Source: Euglena gracilis (taxonomy: Eukaryota; Euglenida; Euglenophyceae; Euglenales). Taken from it: a stretch of DNA of 64,000 nt. Made by a program: the position numbers and the translations under genes. The stretch spans positions 50,021,302 through 50,085,301 of the forward strand of contig CP154956.1 in assembly GCA_039621445.1 (NCBI GenBank), written 5' to 3'. The notes beneath the pieces were generated by a model. The model was given only the letters and a program-made list of their open reading frames with translations. It searched no databases and was not told the origin of the DNA. Of the stretch, positions 54,760 to 63,965 are shown piece by piece. Numbering within the stretch: the stretch's first letter is position 1; each line of letters opens with the position of its first letter.

Positions 54760-55253
54760 TGTAAAGGGGCCCTAACCCAATAATTGGCTGGGGTCGAAAT
54801 TCACTGAAATTCTATTTTTTTAGTTTTCAGTCGAATTCAACCTAGGGAAAAGATTACTATCGTTCAGCTTGAAGGACTGAATTCAATTCTTGACCTTGCA
54901 GGGCAGATTCTTTCAAATTTTCAAGACCGGCCAACCAATTTTCCACAGTATTATTTGCCATTTTCCCTAATTAACCTAAGAAAGTCCCCACTGGAACCCG
55001 CCAATTCCAAACCCAATCTCACACACAGGGTTCTTGTCCCACCCAATGCACTCGTGAACACTACAAAAAAATATCAATAGGTTTGTGCATGCAAGAACCT
55101 GAATTGACAAAAAATTGAATTTAAAGGTTCAATTTGAAAAGCCCAAGGACAAAAAGAAAAGGTTTGAATATTTTGACTTCGAAGGCCAGCGGCCGCCTCA
55201 ACAAGCCGAGGCGGAAGGATCCTCAAAAACTTCGAACCAAGGTCGGGGTTTCA
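54760..55253 (+). repeat. array LTR c
   Basis: Starts TGTAAAGGGG after GAGTGGGGGAG and ends GGTTTCA, followed by the target duplication GTGG. The interval 54537-54759 is the end of internal region 2, matching 42975-43146. Confidence 0.85.
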
Positions 55254-55526
55254 GTGGTTTCTGGCCCGGGCTGTCATGTCCCTCTGGTCTTCGGGGTTGT
55301 TTCCCCTTCCTGGGCTTCATACCCACTACTTGCCAGGGGCCGTGGCCATCACCAGGTTTTTCACTGTGCTGCTGAAATTTTCCTTTGCGGATGGGGGGCA
55401 GGGGGGAAGTGCTGGCCACTGTTCGCCACTTTTAAACCGCACCTCCAGGTCCGCAAGCTTGCGCTGCACGCTCGGCAAGTTGTCCAAGTTGTCCAATTGA
55501 TAATTCCTTTGTCTTCTCCCTTGCAT
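55254..55526 (-). pseudogene. ORF1 of element B, upstream part
   Basis: Minus-strand frames read NYQLDNLDNLPSVQRKLADL (about 55500-55440) and, one shift later, GMKPRKGKQPRRPEGHDSPG up to the array border. The second continues in frame into 36859 on the other side. Basic, coiled-coil-containing, gag-like. Confidence 0.5.
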
Positions 55527-55712
55527 TCAGAATTGACTTCAAATGCCAAACTTGAGATTCTTTCTGATTTTGGTATTCTTCTGGTTTTATGGGTTCTGGA
55601 TATTGACTTCGTATTGCATTGTTCTCACCCATATTTGACGCTCAAAGTGTCTGTCTTCATCCGTTTCGAAGGGCAAGATTAGGAGTCAGCCAACTCTGGC
55701 GAGGAAAGGCAA

Positions 55713-56045
55713 TCACCGGGGGCTCCCAACCCAGCGCGGCGCCCGGTCTAAACAGCACCGCCGGCGCAAGGCGTGGCGCCACAAGGGCAAAGTGCGGAGC
55801 CCAGGGTGCGCACCCCCCCCCTGGGAATCTTCCGCGCGAAGCGACGAGCCGGCCAGGTCCGCCAGCATTGCAACACGGACGGGGAAAAGCCAAACCTTCC
55901 CCAAAACATTCGCGCCCAAAAACTCGGCAAGGGAACACCTCGCAGGGGGGGGGGGGCTCGCGTCATCAGGCTGTCCAGCTGCTGCTGCTCCCTCTAGAAG
56001 TTCTCCAGCGCTGCGCTTCCTTGAAGTTGCATCTTTCATTGACAT
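55713..56045 (-). CDS. hypothetical protein near the end of element B
   Basis: ATG 56045 opens 111 codons: MSMKDATSRKRSAGELLEG, a Pro run over a G/C tract, then LAEFLGANVLGKVWLFPVRV. It overlaps the terminal repeat of element B and could be an alternative ORF1 start. Not recognised. Confidence 0.25.
   Translation of the reverse strand: MSMKDATSRKRSAGELLEGAAAAGQPDDASPPPPARCSLAEFLGANVLGKVWLFPVRVAMLADLAGSSLRAEDSQGGGAHPGLRTLPLWRHALRRRCCLDRAPRWVGSPR
55775..55808 (-). repeat. terminal inverted motif of element B, ORF1 side
   Basis: Minus-strand CACCCTGGGCTCCGCACTTT then GCCCTTGTGG; inverted partner of 33249-33282. The adjoining leader 55664-55774 resembles the leaders of A (60732-60839) and E. 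Confidence 0.65.
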
Positions 56046-56065
56046 CTTCGAAAAATTCAACAGCT

Positions 56066-56414
56066 TTGAGTACTCCCGGGAGGAATGACCAGGGAGGAAA
56101 TGACCATGAGGGCGGAGCACAAGAGGGGGGTGAGATCCTGCTTTGTGTGCCGGCTGTTTTGTTGTTTGTGTTCTTTTTGGCGGGGTGCTTCTTACTGCGA
56201 CTTTGGTGCCGGAGTTGGCGATGATGTGCTCTCCGACACCGACTTGGCGAAGGCGAACCGCAGGGGCTCCCCGGCCTGTGTGTAGGGGCGTTTTTGCCCC
56301 CCCCCCTGAGGACGATGCTTTCCTTTTTCGGGTGGGTTGGGTGGGCTCACCCCCCTCTTGTGCTCCGCCCTCATGGTCATTTCCTCCCTGGTCATTCTTC
56401 CCGGGAGTACTCAA
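56066..56414. repeat. 69-bp inverted repeat (hairpin) at the recombinase end of A
   Basis: Arms 56066-56134 and 56346-56414 are complementary with about one mismatch and enclose 211 bp. The loop holds the inverted 5'-end copy. Confidence 0.9.
56127..56220 (+). repeat. inverted copy of the 5' end of A
   Basis: It matches the reverse complement of 60531-60625 (GAGATCCTGCTTTGTGTGCC onward) with few differences. It corresponds to the internal complementary region expected of DIRS-type elements. Confidence 0.8.
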
Positions 56415-56446
56415 CCATTCGGGCTTCGCACACTCTGGGGGTGAGA
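56414..56446 (+). repeat. 33-bp perfect inverted repeat, left
   Basis: ACCATTCGGGCTTCGCACAC to GTGAGA; exact reverse complement of 60616-60648. Confidence 0.95.
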
Positions 56447-57534
56447 CTTTGTGTACGACCCCTTTTTCAATTTTTTTCGTTGCTGAATCCACCGCCCCCA
56501 ATCGTAAGTAATGGGCTGAAAAAAGCGGTGGCATTTTTCCAGTGCCCAAGTTCGCACACCTCCTCACTGGACAATCCCAGCTTTTTGTACATCAAAACTC
56601 CAGCCCCCCTTGTGCTGTGGGCTTTCCAGTGGGAAATGGGAATGCCAAAAGTGTCCAACAACTCCTTTGTCAAAGAGTTGATTCTGCTGGAGGACAAGGG
56701 TTTTTTGCCATCCAAACTCCACAACAGAGGGGCACCCTGGGGGATGAAAGATGTTCTTTCCACATATTCTCTCATCAAATGATATGGACTCAAAGATGGA
56801 AGGGAATCAATCTTCAACACTTGCTCCCACTTTGGTGAAGGCCAACCCTTTCTCCTGACCAAAATGAAATTTTTTTCCCCAACCACTTAAATGGTCCTCT
56901 GAGTTCTGGCCAGGTCCACCCCCCTGTGAAGAGCCAAAAGTCTGAAAGACAGAATGATTCTCCATCTCAACTCCATGGTGGACATGTCAGAGATCATTGT
57001 GTTGCTCTGCAATTTTTGCAAAATGGGTAGGGGGTCCCAAAAAACAGCATACCTCTGCACTGAACGATTCCATTCATTTTTTACTTTTGTCAGTAAAGGA
57101 TGAAATCTGATGGACTCCAACCCAGGTAAATACTGCAGTGAGGCATACGCACATCGAGCATCAGCTTGTGACAGTTTGTGTAGGTCCAAAAGGGCAGTGG
57201 CCAGCTCCATCCTGGAGACTTGCAAGGGCTCCAATCCTTTCTGTTGTAGAATTACAAACAGCTTTCTGAATGCACTGTCATAACGCTTCAGGGGTCCCAA
57301 ATTCCTCAGGACATTTTCAATGTCTTGATGTGACATTTTTTGCTGTTCCAAAAGGAACCTGATACCACTGTGCAAGCCAGGGGCCACTTTGGCTTTGGCA
57401 TTGATTGCCCCCAACAATTGCTGAATATGCCTTCCCTGGGGGGTAATACCAACATTCTTGCCCCTGGTTTGGACATTTTGATTAACAGGGGCCACCATGG
57501 ACTCGAAACCCACATGGGTGTCACCAAAAGACAT
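56440..57534 (-). pseudogene. tyrosine recombinase of element A
   Basis: Reading leftwards, 57534-56887 holds the core-binding part (LLGAINAKAKVAPGLHSGIR, DIENVLRNLGPLKRYDSAFR) and the box-I arginine (IILSFRLLALHRGVDLAR). 56886-56525 holds HSTRGAGVLMYKKLG (box-II HxxR) and VCELGHWKNATAF. The nucleophile FSAHYLRLGA (Tyr at 56510-56508) is in the next frame after a T6 run (56524-56519), so one slipped base separates the enzyme from its tyrosine. A stop at 56887-56889 between the two parts is a second lesion. Integrates circular cDNA without target duplication in this superfamily. Confidence 0.85.
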
Positions 57535-58400
57535 TTCACCTGCTTGTTCAGTCTCACTCTAATGAGCCAGGGAAAAATTACTTTCCATGGGGGGTTGGCA
57601 TAAACATCTTGGACTGAAGTCAGGTCGCAATTCAATGCATCCACCAGAAAAGCCTGGTTGTGGGGCCATCTGGCTGCAAATTTTTGGAATTTTGCATTTC
57701 CTGGAGATGCAAACATGTCTGTGTCTGGAGCAATGTCTTTTCTAAAAAACTTCAAAATGTGGGTGAACCGGTTTGGGCACAGGGTATAATCCCCCCTGTC
57801 TTGATCCCTCCTTGTTAGGGGGTCTGCCAACATTGCTGCTGAAGGAACCCACTGGACCTGCAGTTGAACTTGGTTTTCCCAACACCAATGAAACAGGGGT
57901 TCCAAAATCTGATTGAGGTGTTGTTTTCCTCCCCCCCATTTGGCGAGGTAACTCAGTGCCACTTGATTGTCCACGTTTAACAGCACCGTTTCCCCAGGCT
58001 GGGCAAATGCTTTTACGGTCTGAACTGCTGCCGTTAGCTCTTTCACATTTATATGTAAACAATTTTTCTCCCTCCAAAATTCTTGGATGATTTGATTTTG
58101 GGATGAGTCCACTCCCCCCCATGCCCATGTGGAGGAGTCTGAATGGAGCACCCTTTTTGCCTGTTGTAGGAAAGGCCTGCCCAGGTCTGGTTGCAAGTAT
58201 GCCTTCAGCACTTTCATTTCTCCTTTCAGCCTTTCTGGAATGCCGATGCAAAAATCCCAGCCCTTTTCTTGGTGCATCTGGCTGAACTTTAAAAGCTCCT
58301 GGGTTACCAGTCTTAAAAATGGCAGAGCAGGGAGGTAACTTCTGACTTGTCCCAGAATGCTGGCTATCTTTCTGCAACTTAGTTTTTGGGCCATCACCAC
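57306..58400 (-). CDS. RNase H plus NPPW methyltransferase-like protein of element A
   Basis: A 364-codon open frame. After the RT connection (KIASILGQVRSYLPALPFLR), RNase H shows HSDSSTWAWGG, LHINVKELTAAV, LLNVDNQVALSYL and VQWVPSAAMLADPLTRR. The C-terminal part reads TDMFASPGNAKFQKF, ARWPHNQAFLVDAL and VYANPPWKVIFPWLIRV (NPPW at 57596-57585), then LVTPMWVSSPWWPLL. This is the methyltransferase-like domain typical of DIRS elements. No stop, so the product could be made as part of the polyprotein. Confidence 0.85.
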   Translation of the reverse strand: MVMAQKLSCRKIASILGQVRSYLPALPFLRLVTQELLKFSQMHQEKGWDFCIGIPERLKGEMKVLKAYLQPDLGRPFLQQAKRVLHSDSSTWAWGGVDSSQNQIIQEFWREKNCLHINVKELTAAVQTVKAFAQPGETVLLNVDNQVALSYLAKWGGGKQHLNQILEPLFHWCWENQVQLQVQWVPSAAMLADPLTRRDQDRGDYTLCPNRFTHILKFFRKDIAPDTDMFASPGNAKFQKFAARWPHNQAFLVDALNCDLTSVQDVYANPPWKVIFPWLIRVRLNKQVKCLLVTPMWVSSPWWPLLIKMSKPGARMLVLPPREGIFSNCWGQSMPKPKWPLACTVVSGSFWNSKKCHIKTLKMS

Positions 58401-58426
58401 CTTGCCCAGTTCCTTTCTGATAGTCT

Positions 58427-59386
58427 TTAATTTGTGTGGGGCACCTCCAGCTGACCTTTTTCCAAGTCTATGATGAACCCCAAATGTTGTAGCCTTTGTG
58501 TGGGAGTAAACACAGACTTTTCTCGCTGACCTTGAACCCAGCCTCCCCTAATGTGTCCAGCATTTGCAGCAAATGTTTTTTCACCAAATTTTCTTTTGAA
58601 CCAAACAGAATGATGTCGTCCAAATAGACGAACACCTGCATTCCCTTTGACCTCCACAGTTTTAGCAGAACTTTCATTAGGGATATGAACAATTTTGGGA
58701 GGGTGCTTAGGCCAAAACAGGCCCCCTGAAACTCCCACAGCTCTGATCCCACTTGAATTCTGACAAATCGTTTGAAATCGTTTTCCAGCCCCAGATGAAA
58801 GTATGCATCTTTCAAGTCTAGTTTGACTGCCCAATCCCCTTTTTGCAGAGTGGGGAAAATTGTGGACGTATTTTCCAAAGTGAACTTCTCTGGACAGCAA
58901 AATTGATTTAGATCTCGACAATCTGTGATAAGTCGATGCTTGACCCCCTCCCCTTCTGGTTTGGACAACACAAACCATGGCACTAGGTGGGCAGTGTTTT
59001 AGGCATTTTGCAATTTTTTGGTTGCCCCACTTTCTTGGTACTCCCTCAAGATTTTGGAGGCCAGGCTGATTTCCTGTTCTGGCTTTTTCTGCTGTCTTGT
59101 TGACAGACACATGGGTAGGGGGTACTCTGGTTGCACAACTTTTTTTAATTAGTGCTACTACCCACTGATTTGCATTCTCCTGCCACCATGGCAGACATTT
59201 TCTTAGTCTCTGAAACAGAGGCACCCCCAGCCATGCCGTTTCTTTGAAAACCAGGCCCTGAATGATTCTTTTCTCCCATTCCTCTGGGGGGGAGTTTGTT
59301 GTGGGCCAGGCCCCTGTCCCCATGAGCCCTTGCCAGACTGGGGATGGTCTCAGGGCAGGGGTCAGCAGGGGGATTACCTCCGCCAT
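58427..59386 (-). pseudogene. pol: reverse transcriptase of element A
   Basis: The N-terminal part (WQENANQWVVALIKKS) and the C-terminal strand (LQHLGFIIDLEKGQLEVP) share one frame; the core (58983-58468) is in another. Core motifs: MPWFVLSKPEG, HRLITDCRDLNQF, AVKLDLKDAYFHLGL, GACFGLSTLP and FVYLDDIILFGS with an intact YLDD. Two compensating shifts near 58985 and 58510 therefore split it. It overlaps ORF1 by about 240 bp. Confidence 0.85.
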
Positions 59387-60534
59387 GGAGCTCAGCTGGG
59401 GGGTCTCTCCCCCACTCCCTTGATGGTCTTGGCTTTGATGGCTTCACCCCTTCTTGGGGTCTTTGATGCTTCAGGCTTTGCCCTTGCCTTTTCTGAGGAC
59501 ATGAGTGGGGAGAGGGAAGATTCAGCAGGGGATCTATACCCCTTCTGCCATCCTGGGCTCTTCCACAGGCTGCCATAGCCTTTTCCTCTCCCAGACTTGA
59601 ATTGGCTGCCATAGCCTTTGCCTTTGCCAAACTTGAACTTAAATCTTCTTTGGAGAACAGCCCGTTGTTTGTACTTGGGATTGCCCCTGGAATGCTGCAC
59701 TTCTTCCTCTCCTTCAGCAGCGTCTGCTCCAGCTCTGCTACAGCAAAAAACAATTGTTGTGCCAATATTTGATAGTCTGTCTCCACACTGCCATACAGGC
59801 ATGCCACCATTCTTTCCAGGTGTAACATCTTTTGTTGCCATGCCTTCAGCTGCTTGTCCCAGGCCCCTTTGCCGTCTGAGCCATGATTATTATCCTCTGC
59901 TCTAATTTTTATCCCCTGATACCTTGGCAGCTCCCCCAGCACCATCTTCCAGGGGAGTCTAACTCCCTTTTCGACGTGCCGAAGGCACGGTGCCAGCTCT
60001 GGCGCCAGTGGCGCCAGTTCCTCCTGCCAGGGGAGCCGTTCTTCCGCGTCGTCGTTGTCGTTGTCCTCCTCGTCTTCTCCATCCTCCTCCATCGCGGACC
60101 GCTCCGCTCTCTGCGTCATCCCTTTGTCTTTCTCCGAACTCTTCTCCAGCCAACGATCAGCCAACTTGAACGCCACGTCCGCCGCTGTCTGCCCCAAGTC
60201 TATCAGGGGTTCCTCCACACTTCCTGCTAACGCCACTGAGTAAAAGAAAGAATTCCTGTAGTCTCCGACTTTGCTGGGGACCATCGCCACCTGGGTCAAC
60301 TCGTGGACCTTCTTTGCGCACTTCGTCGCGTGCCATCCGCCTCCCAGCCAGTTTTGCCCGGCCGCGATGACGGCGACGAGGGATTCCGGGGACGATTCCG
60401 CCAATGGTTTCGCCACCTTGCCCTCGTTTAAGAATAGCTCGCTCCACGAATTGTTGAATACTGTTTCGTCCTCTGATGTCAAGATTTCTGCGTACGTTGC
60501 AATTTTGATGTTGTCGAAGGACGTTAATATCCGC
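59145..60534 (-). CDS. ORF1 (gag-like) of element A
   Basis: A long minus-strand frame (open to 60608). The start is uncertain: an ATG at about 60534 opens a neighbouring frame that ends soon, and the main frame enters near DNIKIATYAEILTSEDETVF. It includes GQTAADVAFKLADRWLEKSS, an acidic tract (about 60080-60020), helical segments (LKAWQQKMLHLERMVACLYG, DYQILAQQLFFAVAELEQTL) shared with relic E, and a Pro/Arg/Gly-rich C-terminus. No zinc knuckle. By position it is the structural protein. Confidence 0.65.
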
Positions 60535-60615
60535 CATCTCCGGCACCAAAAAGCAGTAAGAAGCACCCCGCCAAAAAGAACACAAACAACAAAACGGCCG
60601 GCACACAAAGCAGGA

Positions 60616-60648
60616 TCTCACCCCCAGAGTGTGCGAAGCCCGAATGGT
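60616..60648 (-). repeat. 33-bp perfect inverted repeat, right
   Basis: Partner of 56414-56446. It lies about 80 bp upstream of the ORF1 start on the minus strand. Confidence 0.95.
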
Positions 60649-60839
60649 CCGATTTAAGGTTCTTCACGGACGTGACTTTCTGGACAATTTGAATTGATTG
60701 ATTGTCCTCTTCTGTTCTCAATTCTGGGTGTCGAAGGGCAAATTAGGAATCTTCCAACTCCGGCGAAAAAAGGCACTAAGCAGGGACTCCTAACCCAACA
60801 CAGCAAACAATCAAAAAACACCGCCCGCGAGCAAGGCAT

Positions 60840-60873
60840 GGCCTCACAAGGGCAACATGCGGAGCCCGAGGTG
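60840..60873 (-). repeat. outer terminal motif of element A
   Basis: Minus-strand CACCTCGGGCTCCGCATGTT then GCCCTTGTGAGGCC, the same motif as at both ends of element B and at the start of relic E. Confidence 0.7.
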
Positions 60874-61454
60874 TTGAGCTTCGCCCTCGGTGTCCCTTCC
60901 TCCCCTCTCTGTCTTCCGTGGGGGAGTGCGATAGTTGGGATGGGGGGAATGTCCTTTTTGGCTCCAAATTAACGTGCATTTATTTTTTGCACCGCCTGAG
61001 TGTCTTCAATTGTTCAAAAAAATGTGTAGCAATTTTTCCCATGTAGGACATTTTAGGCCATTTTAAGTACCCCCACCTATGGGGGATCAAACCATTTTAG
61101 GTACCTCATGCGCAGCCAGTGGTGCCATTTTCAACGGGGGGCCCGCAGGAGGCAGCTGAGGGTTCTTGCCGACTTCAAAAATGCCCTTCAAATCCCTAAA
61201 AAAAATCCCAAAAAGACAGAGGAAGAGCTGTGGGAGGAGGTGCAAACCAAATTCAAAAAATTTAATCACTTCGCAAATTGATATTGAAATTTGGTCAGGA
61301 AAGAGAGAGAAGGAAGAAAATGGTCAAAATGGTTGGTGAGAAGGGGTTAACGTGCAGTGAAATATTGGGAGGGCTTACTGTACAGAAAAGACGGCATCCG
61401 TTAAAAAATCGAACAAGGAACGGAGGCGGAACACGAACGGATGAGCAAAACACC
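60874..61454. other. no recognisable gene
   Basis: A short CCCTCGGTGTCCCTTCCTCC block just outside element A also flanks the left end of element B (33196-33220, inverted arrangement). The rest holds nothing recognisable. Confidence 0.4.
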
Positions 61455-61826
61455 TCATTTTTGGCTCTCGCGGTACTCCTGCAACACCTTCACAAAACCC
61501 ACAAAAGTTTCCTCCAACAGCTGGATCAACATGGTTACCCGCTCCACCGATGCTTCGTCAACCTGGACAAAGAATGATTTATCAATGACAAAGCTTTGGG
61601 ACTTGAAAAAATAAGAATGATTTTCTGACGTTTCGGGGGCACACAAAAAGCTGTGCTCATTTCGCAGGAATTTTGTGGGAAACATCGGGAAGAAATAAGA
61701 GTATTTCCTGAGCATCCGAAGAGATTCCATCAGGTGGGGATGCCTCATTGCAAACACACACCACATGAACTCAGTGGAAAATTTCTTAAGCACCCCTCGG
61801 AGAGGGGTCCAACCAGCCGACAGCAA
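61455..61826 (-). CDS. hypothetical protein
   Basis: A 123-codon minus-strand frame with a plausible protein-like pattern: MRHPHLMESLRMLRKYSYFF, FPTKFLRNEHSFLCAPETSE, and an amphipathic C-terminal helix ERVTMLIQLLEETFVGFVKV. The first true ATG is at about 61765. No family recognised. Confidence 0.35.
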   Translation of the reverse strand: MLSAGWTPLRGVLKKFSTEFMWCVFAMRHPHLMESLRMLRKYSYFFPMFPTKFLRNEHSFLCAPETSENHSYFFKSQSFVIDKSFFVQVDEASVERVTMLIQLLEETFVGFVKVLQEYRESQK

Positions 61827-62339
61827 AAAGTGCTGGCTGGAAAGTAGGTGCTACCTGGCCAGGGGGAGGGGCTGGCCCGGTTCTGCCGGCAGCCAGGCAA
61901 GACCGGCTTGAACCCAAACACTGCCAAAAAAAAGCATCCCCGGCCAGGGGGAGAGGGTCCAGAGGACCCCTGGCAGGGTCCAACCTTTAAAAAAAAATGT
62001 TGCTTTGGAAATAACAATTTGGACAGCAACATCTGATGCAGGCACACCTCTTCTCCTTTGTCCTTTTGCTCCCTCAACGTCTTCCCAGTCTTCTCAAGGC
62101 AGAAACAGACAGCCTGATGGAAAGATGAGGGTCAAATCCTTCCTTGAGCCGAAAACTTTTTTTCGGTCCAGCCCAACCTTGCCAGGCCAGCGGGGAGTTG
62201 GGGGTCAAACCCAGGTGATTCGGAAACTAGAAATCCAGTCGCTCGCGACTGAAAAAAAAAATCGGGAACGGGGCCGGGATCATGGTGATAATCCGCTGGT
62301 TCCCAAGGTGGCCCCGAGGGGGGTTCAGAGGGGGTTTCC
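61827..62339. other. no recognisable gene
   Basis: Mixed sequence with a CCAGGGGGAG repeat at 61859 and 61945. Nothing else identified. Confidence 0.35.
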
Positions 62340-62395
62340 CCCAGGGGTGAGCTTCGCTCTTACACATAAAGGGATAAGAGCTCAGCGACCCCCCC
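62340..62395. repeat. inverted-repeat partner of 32898-32955
   Basis: AGGGGTGAGCTTCGCTCTTA to GAGCTCAGCGACC followed by C12. See 32898-32955. Confidence 0.75.
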
Positions 62396-62469
62396 CCCCT
62401 AGCACCTTACCCCCCCAGGGGTGACCCCCCTACCACCTACCTCATGTCTGCGGAGCTTCCCATACAACC

Positions 62470-63535
62470 CTGCCCGGGGGGTCCACAGCCCATTGGGCTG
62501 TTTTTTACCAACCCCGGGGGGGGGAGGGGGGGTCCGGAGTGCCTGTGACTGCCTGCCCAGGCAGGCACTACCCCCCCTGGGGGTCGGATTTCGGCCTGTG
62601 CCCAGGCACATTCCTTTGAAAATAGGCCATTTTTGGCTCCCCGGCGCCTTCAGCGCCGGCGTTGTGTGTTGTGCTGGGGCACTTTTGGCCGTGTGCCCTA
62701 CCCCCCCCCCCGGGGGGGGGGGGCGGATCAGGAGTGCCTGCCCAGGCAGGCACCCCCCCCGGGGGGGGGGTGGGGTCGGCACCCGACTAAAAATACAGCC
62801 TGCAGCCCAACTGGGAGGCGCTGGCTGGAAAAAGGTGCTGGCTGGCGGGCCCCCCATGGGGGGCAGGGTCCAGAGGTTTTTTTAAGGGTGGGGGGCTCGG
62901 ACAGGACCACCCCCCGGGTTCCAAACGTAAGAAAATCTCTGGTCGGATCCCTCCGGCTTAAGAACACCCCTGCCGTCAACCCTGTGGCTCAGAATCAGGC
63001 TTCTTCTCACCAACCCTGGGAGGAAGGGGAGGTGCTTGTGCTATGTGGTGTCTACCATGCAATTTTTTACCGACCACCGGGGGGGGCACTCCACTCTTCG
63101 AAAAAAGCCAGTCAGTCACTTTTCTTTTGAGAAACCAGTCACCCCCCCCCCCGGGGGTCGGCCACTCTGGAATCCAAAGGGAATTTGACCAAAAACATGA
63201 AAAAAAACCAAAAATTTTCCGGCTCCTTTGGCGCCGGGTCACTTTAGTGGTTTTTTGCCGACCCCCCCCCTGGGGGGAGGGTCCAGGCCAAAAACCAGTC
63301 AGTCACTCTGAAAAAACCAGTCACCCCCCCCCGGGGTCGGCCAGTGACTAAGTGATTGTATGGTGCCTACCCATAGCAGGCACACCCTCAGGCGGGGTTG
63401 GTTCTGGACCCGTGCCTGCCGACCAAGCCAAATTTTCCCTTGAAATTTTTTGGGCCCCGGTGCCTTCGGCGGCAGGAGGGTGGGGGGTGCCTGCCCATAA
63501 CACCCCTGGAGGAGGGGTGGGTACGGACTTCTTGG
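62470..63535. repeat. palindromic C/G-tract repeat region
   Basis: Degenerate units combine GCCTGCCCAGGCAGGCA palindromes, GGCGCC-type palindromes (CGCCTTCAGCGCCGGCG at 62643), ACCAGTCAGTCACTTT and C8-10/G8-10 back-to-back runs (62701-62722, 62753-62770, 63136-63149). Strong hairpin potential. No gene. Confidence 0.85.
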
Positions 63536-63631
63536 GGAGAAGTTTGCGCAACCATCTTAAGAATGAGCTACACAATCAACATAAAACATTCAACCAGGGC
63601 TCAATTAAGCACCGGGGGGGGGGGGGATTTC

Positions 63632-63965
63632 AGCTAATATATTATATTATTATAATATAATGCAATATGATATGATATGATATGATATGATATAATATAA
63701 TAAGAGAAATATAATAATAGAAGAGAATATAAATAATAAGATAATAGAATATAATATAATATAAGGAATATTAATATAATAGAATAATATAAGATATAAT
63801 ATAATATAATATAATATAATATAATATAATATAATATAATATAATAATATAATATAATATCATATAATATAATATAATATTCCATTCTATTCTATTCTAT
63901 TATGTTATTGATAATATAATAGTACAGCATAGCACAGCATAGCATAATATAATATAATATAGTAC
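63632..63965. repeat. AT-rich (TATAA)n / (ATATG)n microsatellite
   Basis: Mostly TATAATATAA repeats with GATAT and TCTAT sub-blocks. Apparent Tyr/Ile-rich frames on both strands are artefacts. Confidence 0.97.

Larger units (their letters stand above)
36864..55253 (+). mobile_element. LTR retrotransposon array (LTR-int-LTR-int-LTR)
   Basis: Three LTRs of about 500 bp (TGTAAA...GGTTTCA) separate two internal regions. The whole array is flanked by one 4-bp target duplication GTGG (36860-36863 and 55254-55257). Purine tracts precede LTRs b and c. Internal region 1 is 5.8 kb; internal region 2 is 5.3 kb after removing element 2. The structure fits one insertion that expanded by LTR-LTR recombination. 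No RT, integrase or protease was found in either unit. Confidence 0.85.
33249..55808 (-). mobile_element. DIRS-like retroelement B, split by the LTR array
   Basis: Inverted terminal motifs at 33249-33282 and 55775-55808 (CACCTCGGGCTCCGCAC-type) enclose, in minus-strand order, ORF1, RT, RNase H, NPPW methyltransferase-like domain and tyrosine recombinase. The 18.4-kb array at 36864-55253 sits inside ORF1. Without it B would be about 4.2 kb, similar to element A. All domains are decayed. Confidence 0.65.
56066..60873 (-). mobile_element. DIRS-like tyrosine-recombinase retrotransposon A
   Basis: Minus-strand order from 60873: terminal motif CACCTCGGGCTCCGCA, leader, ORF1, RT, RNase H, NPPW methyltransferase-like domain, tyrosine recombinase, then inverted repeats. 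No DDE integrase and no LTRs. Frames are nearly continuous, with a few shifts, so it is the youngest DIRS-like copy in the window. Left border is approximate. Confidence 0.85.

Noticed and set aside
36864-55253. Simple tandem duplication of a host gene
   Set aside because: TG...CA ends, purine tracts before LTRs b and c and one outer GTGG duplication fit an LTR retrotransposon array better.
63632-63885. Tyr/Ile/Leu-rich frame on the minus strand
   Set aside because: Translation of the TATAA microsatellite.
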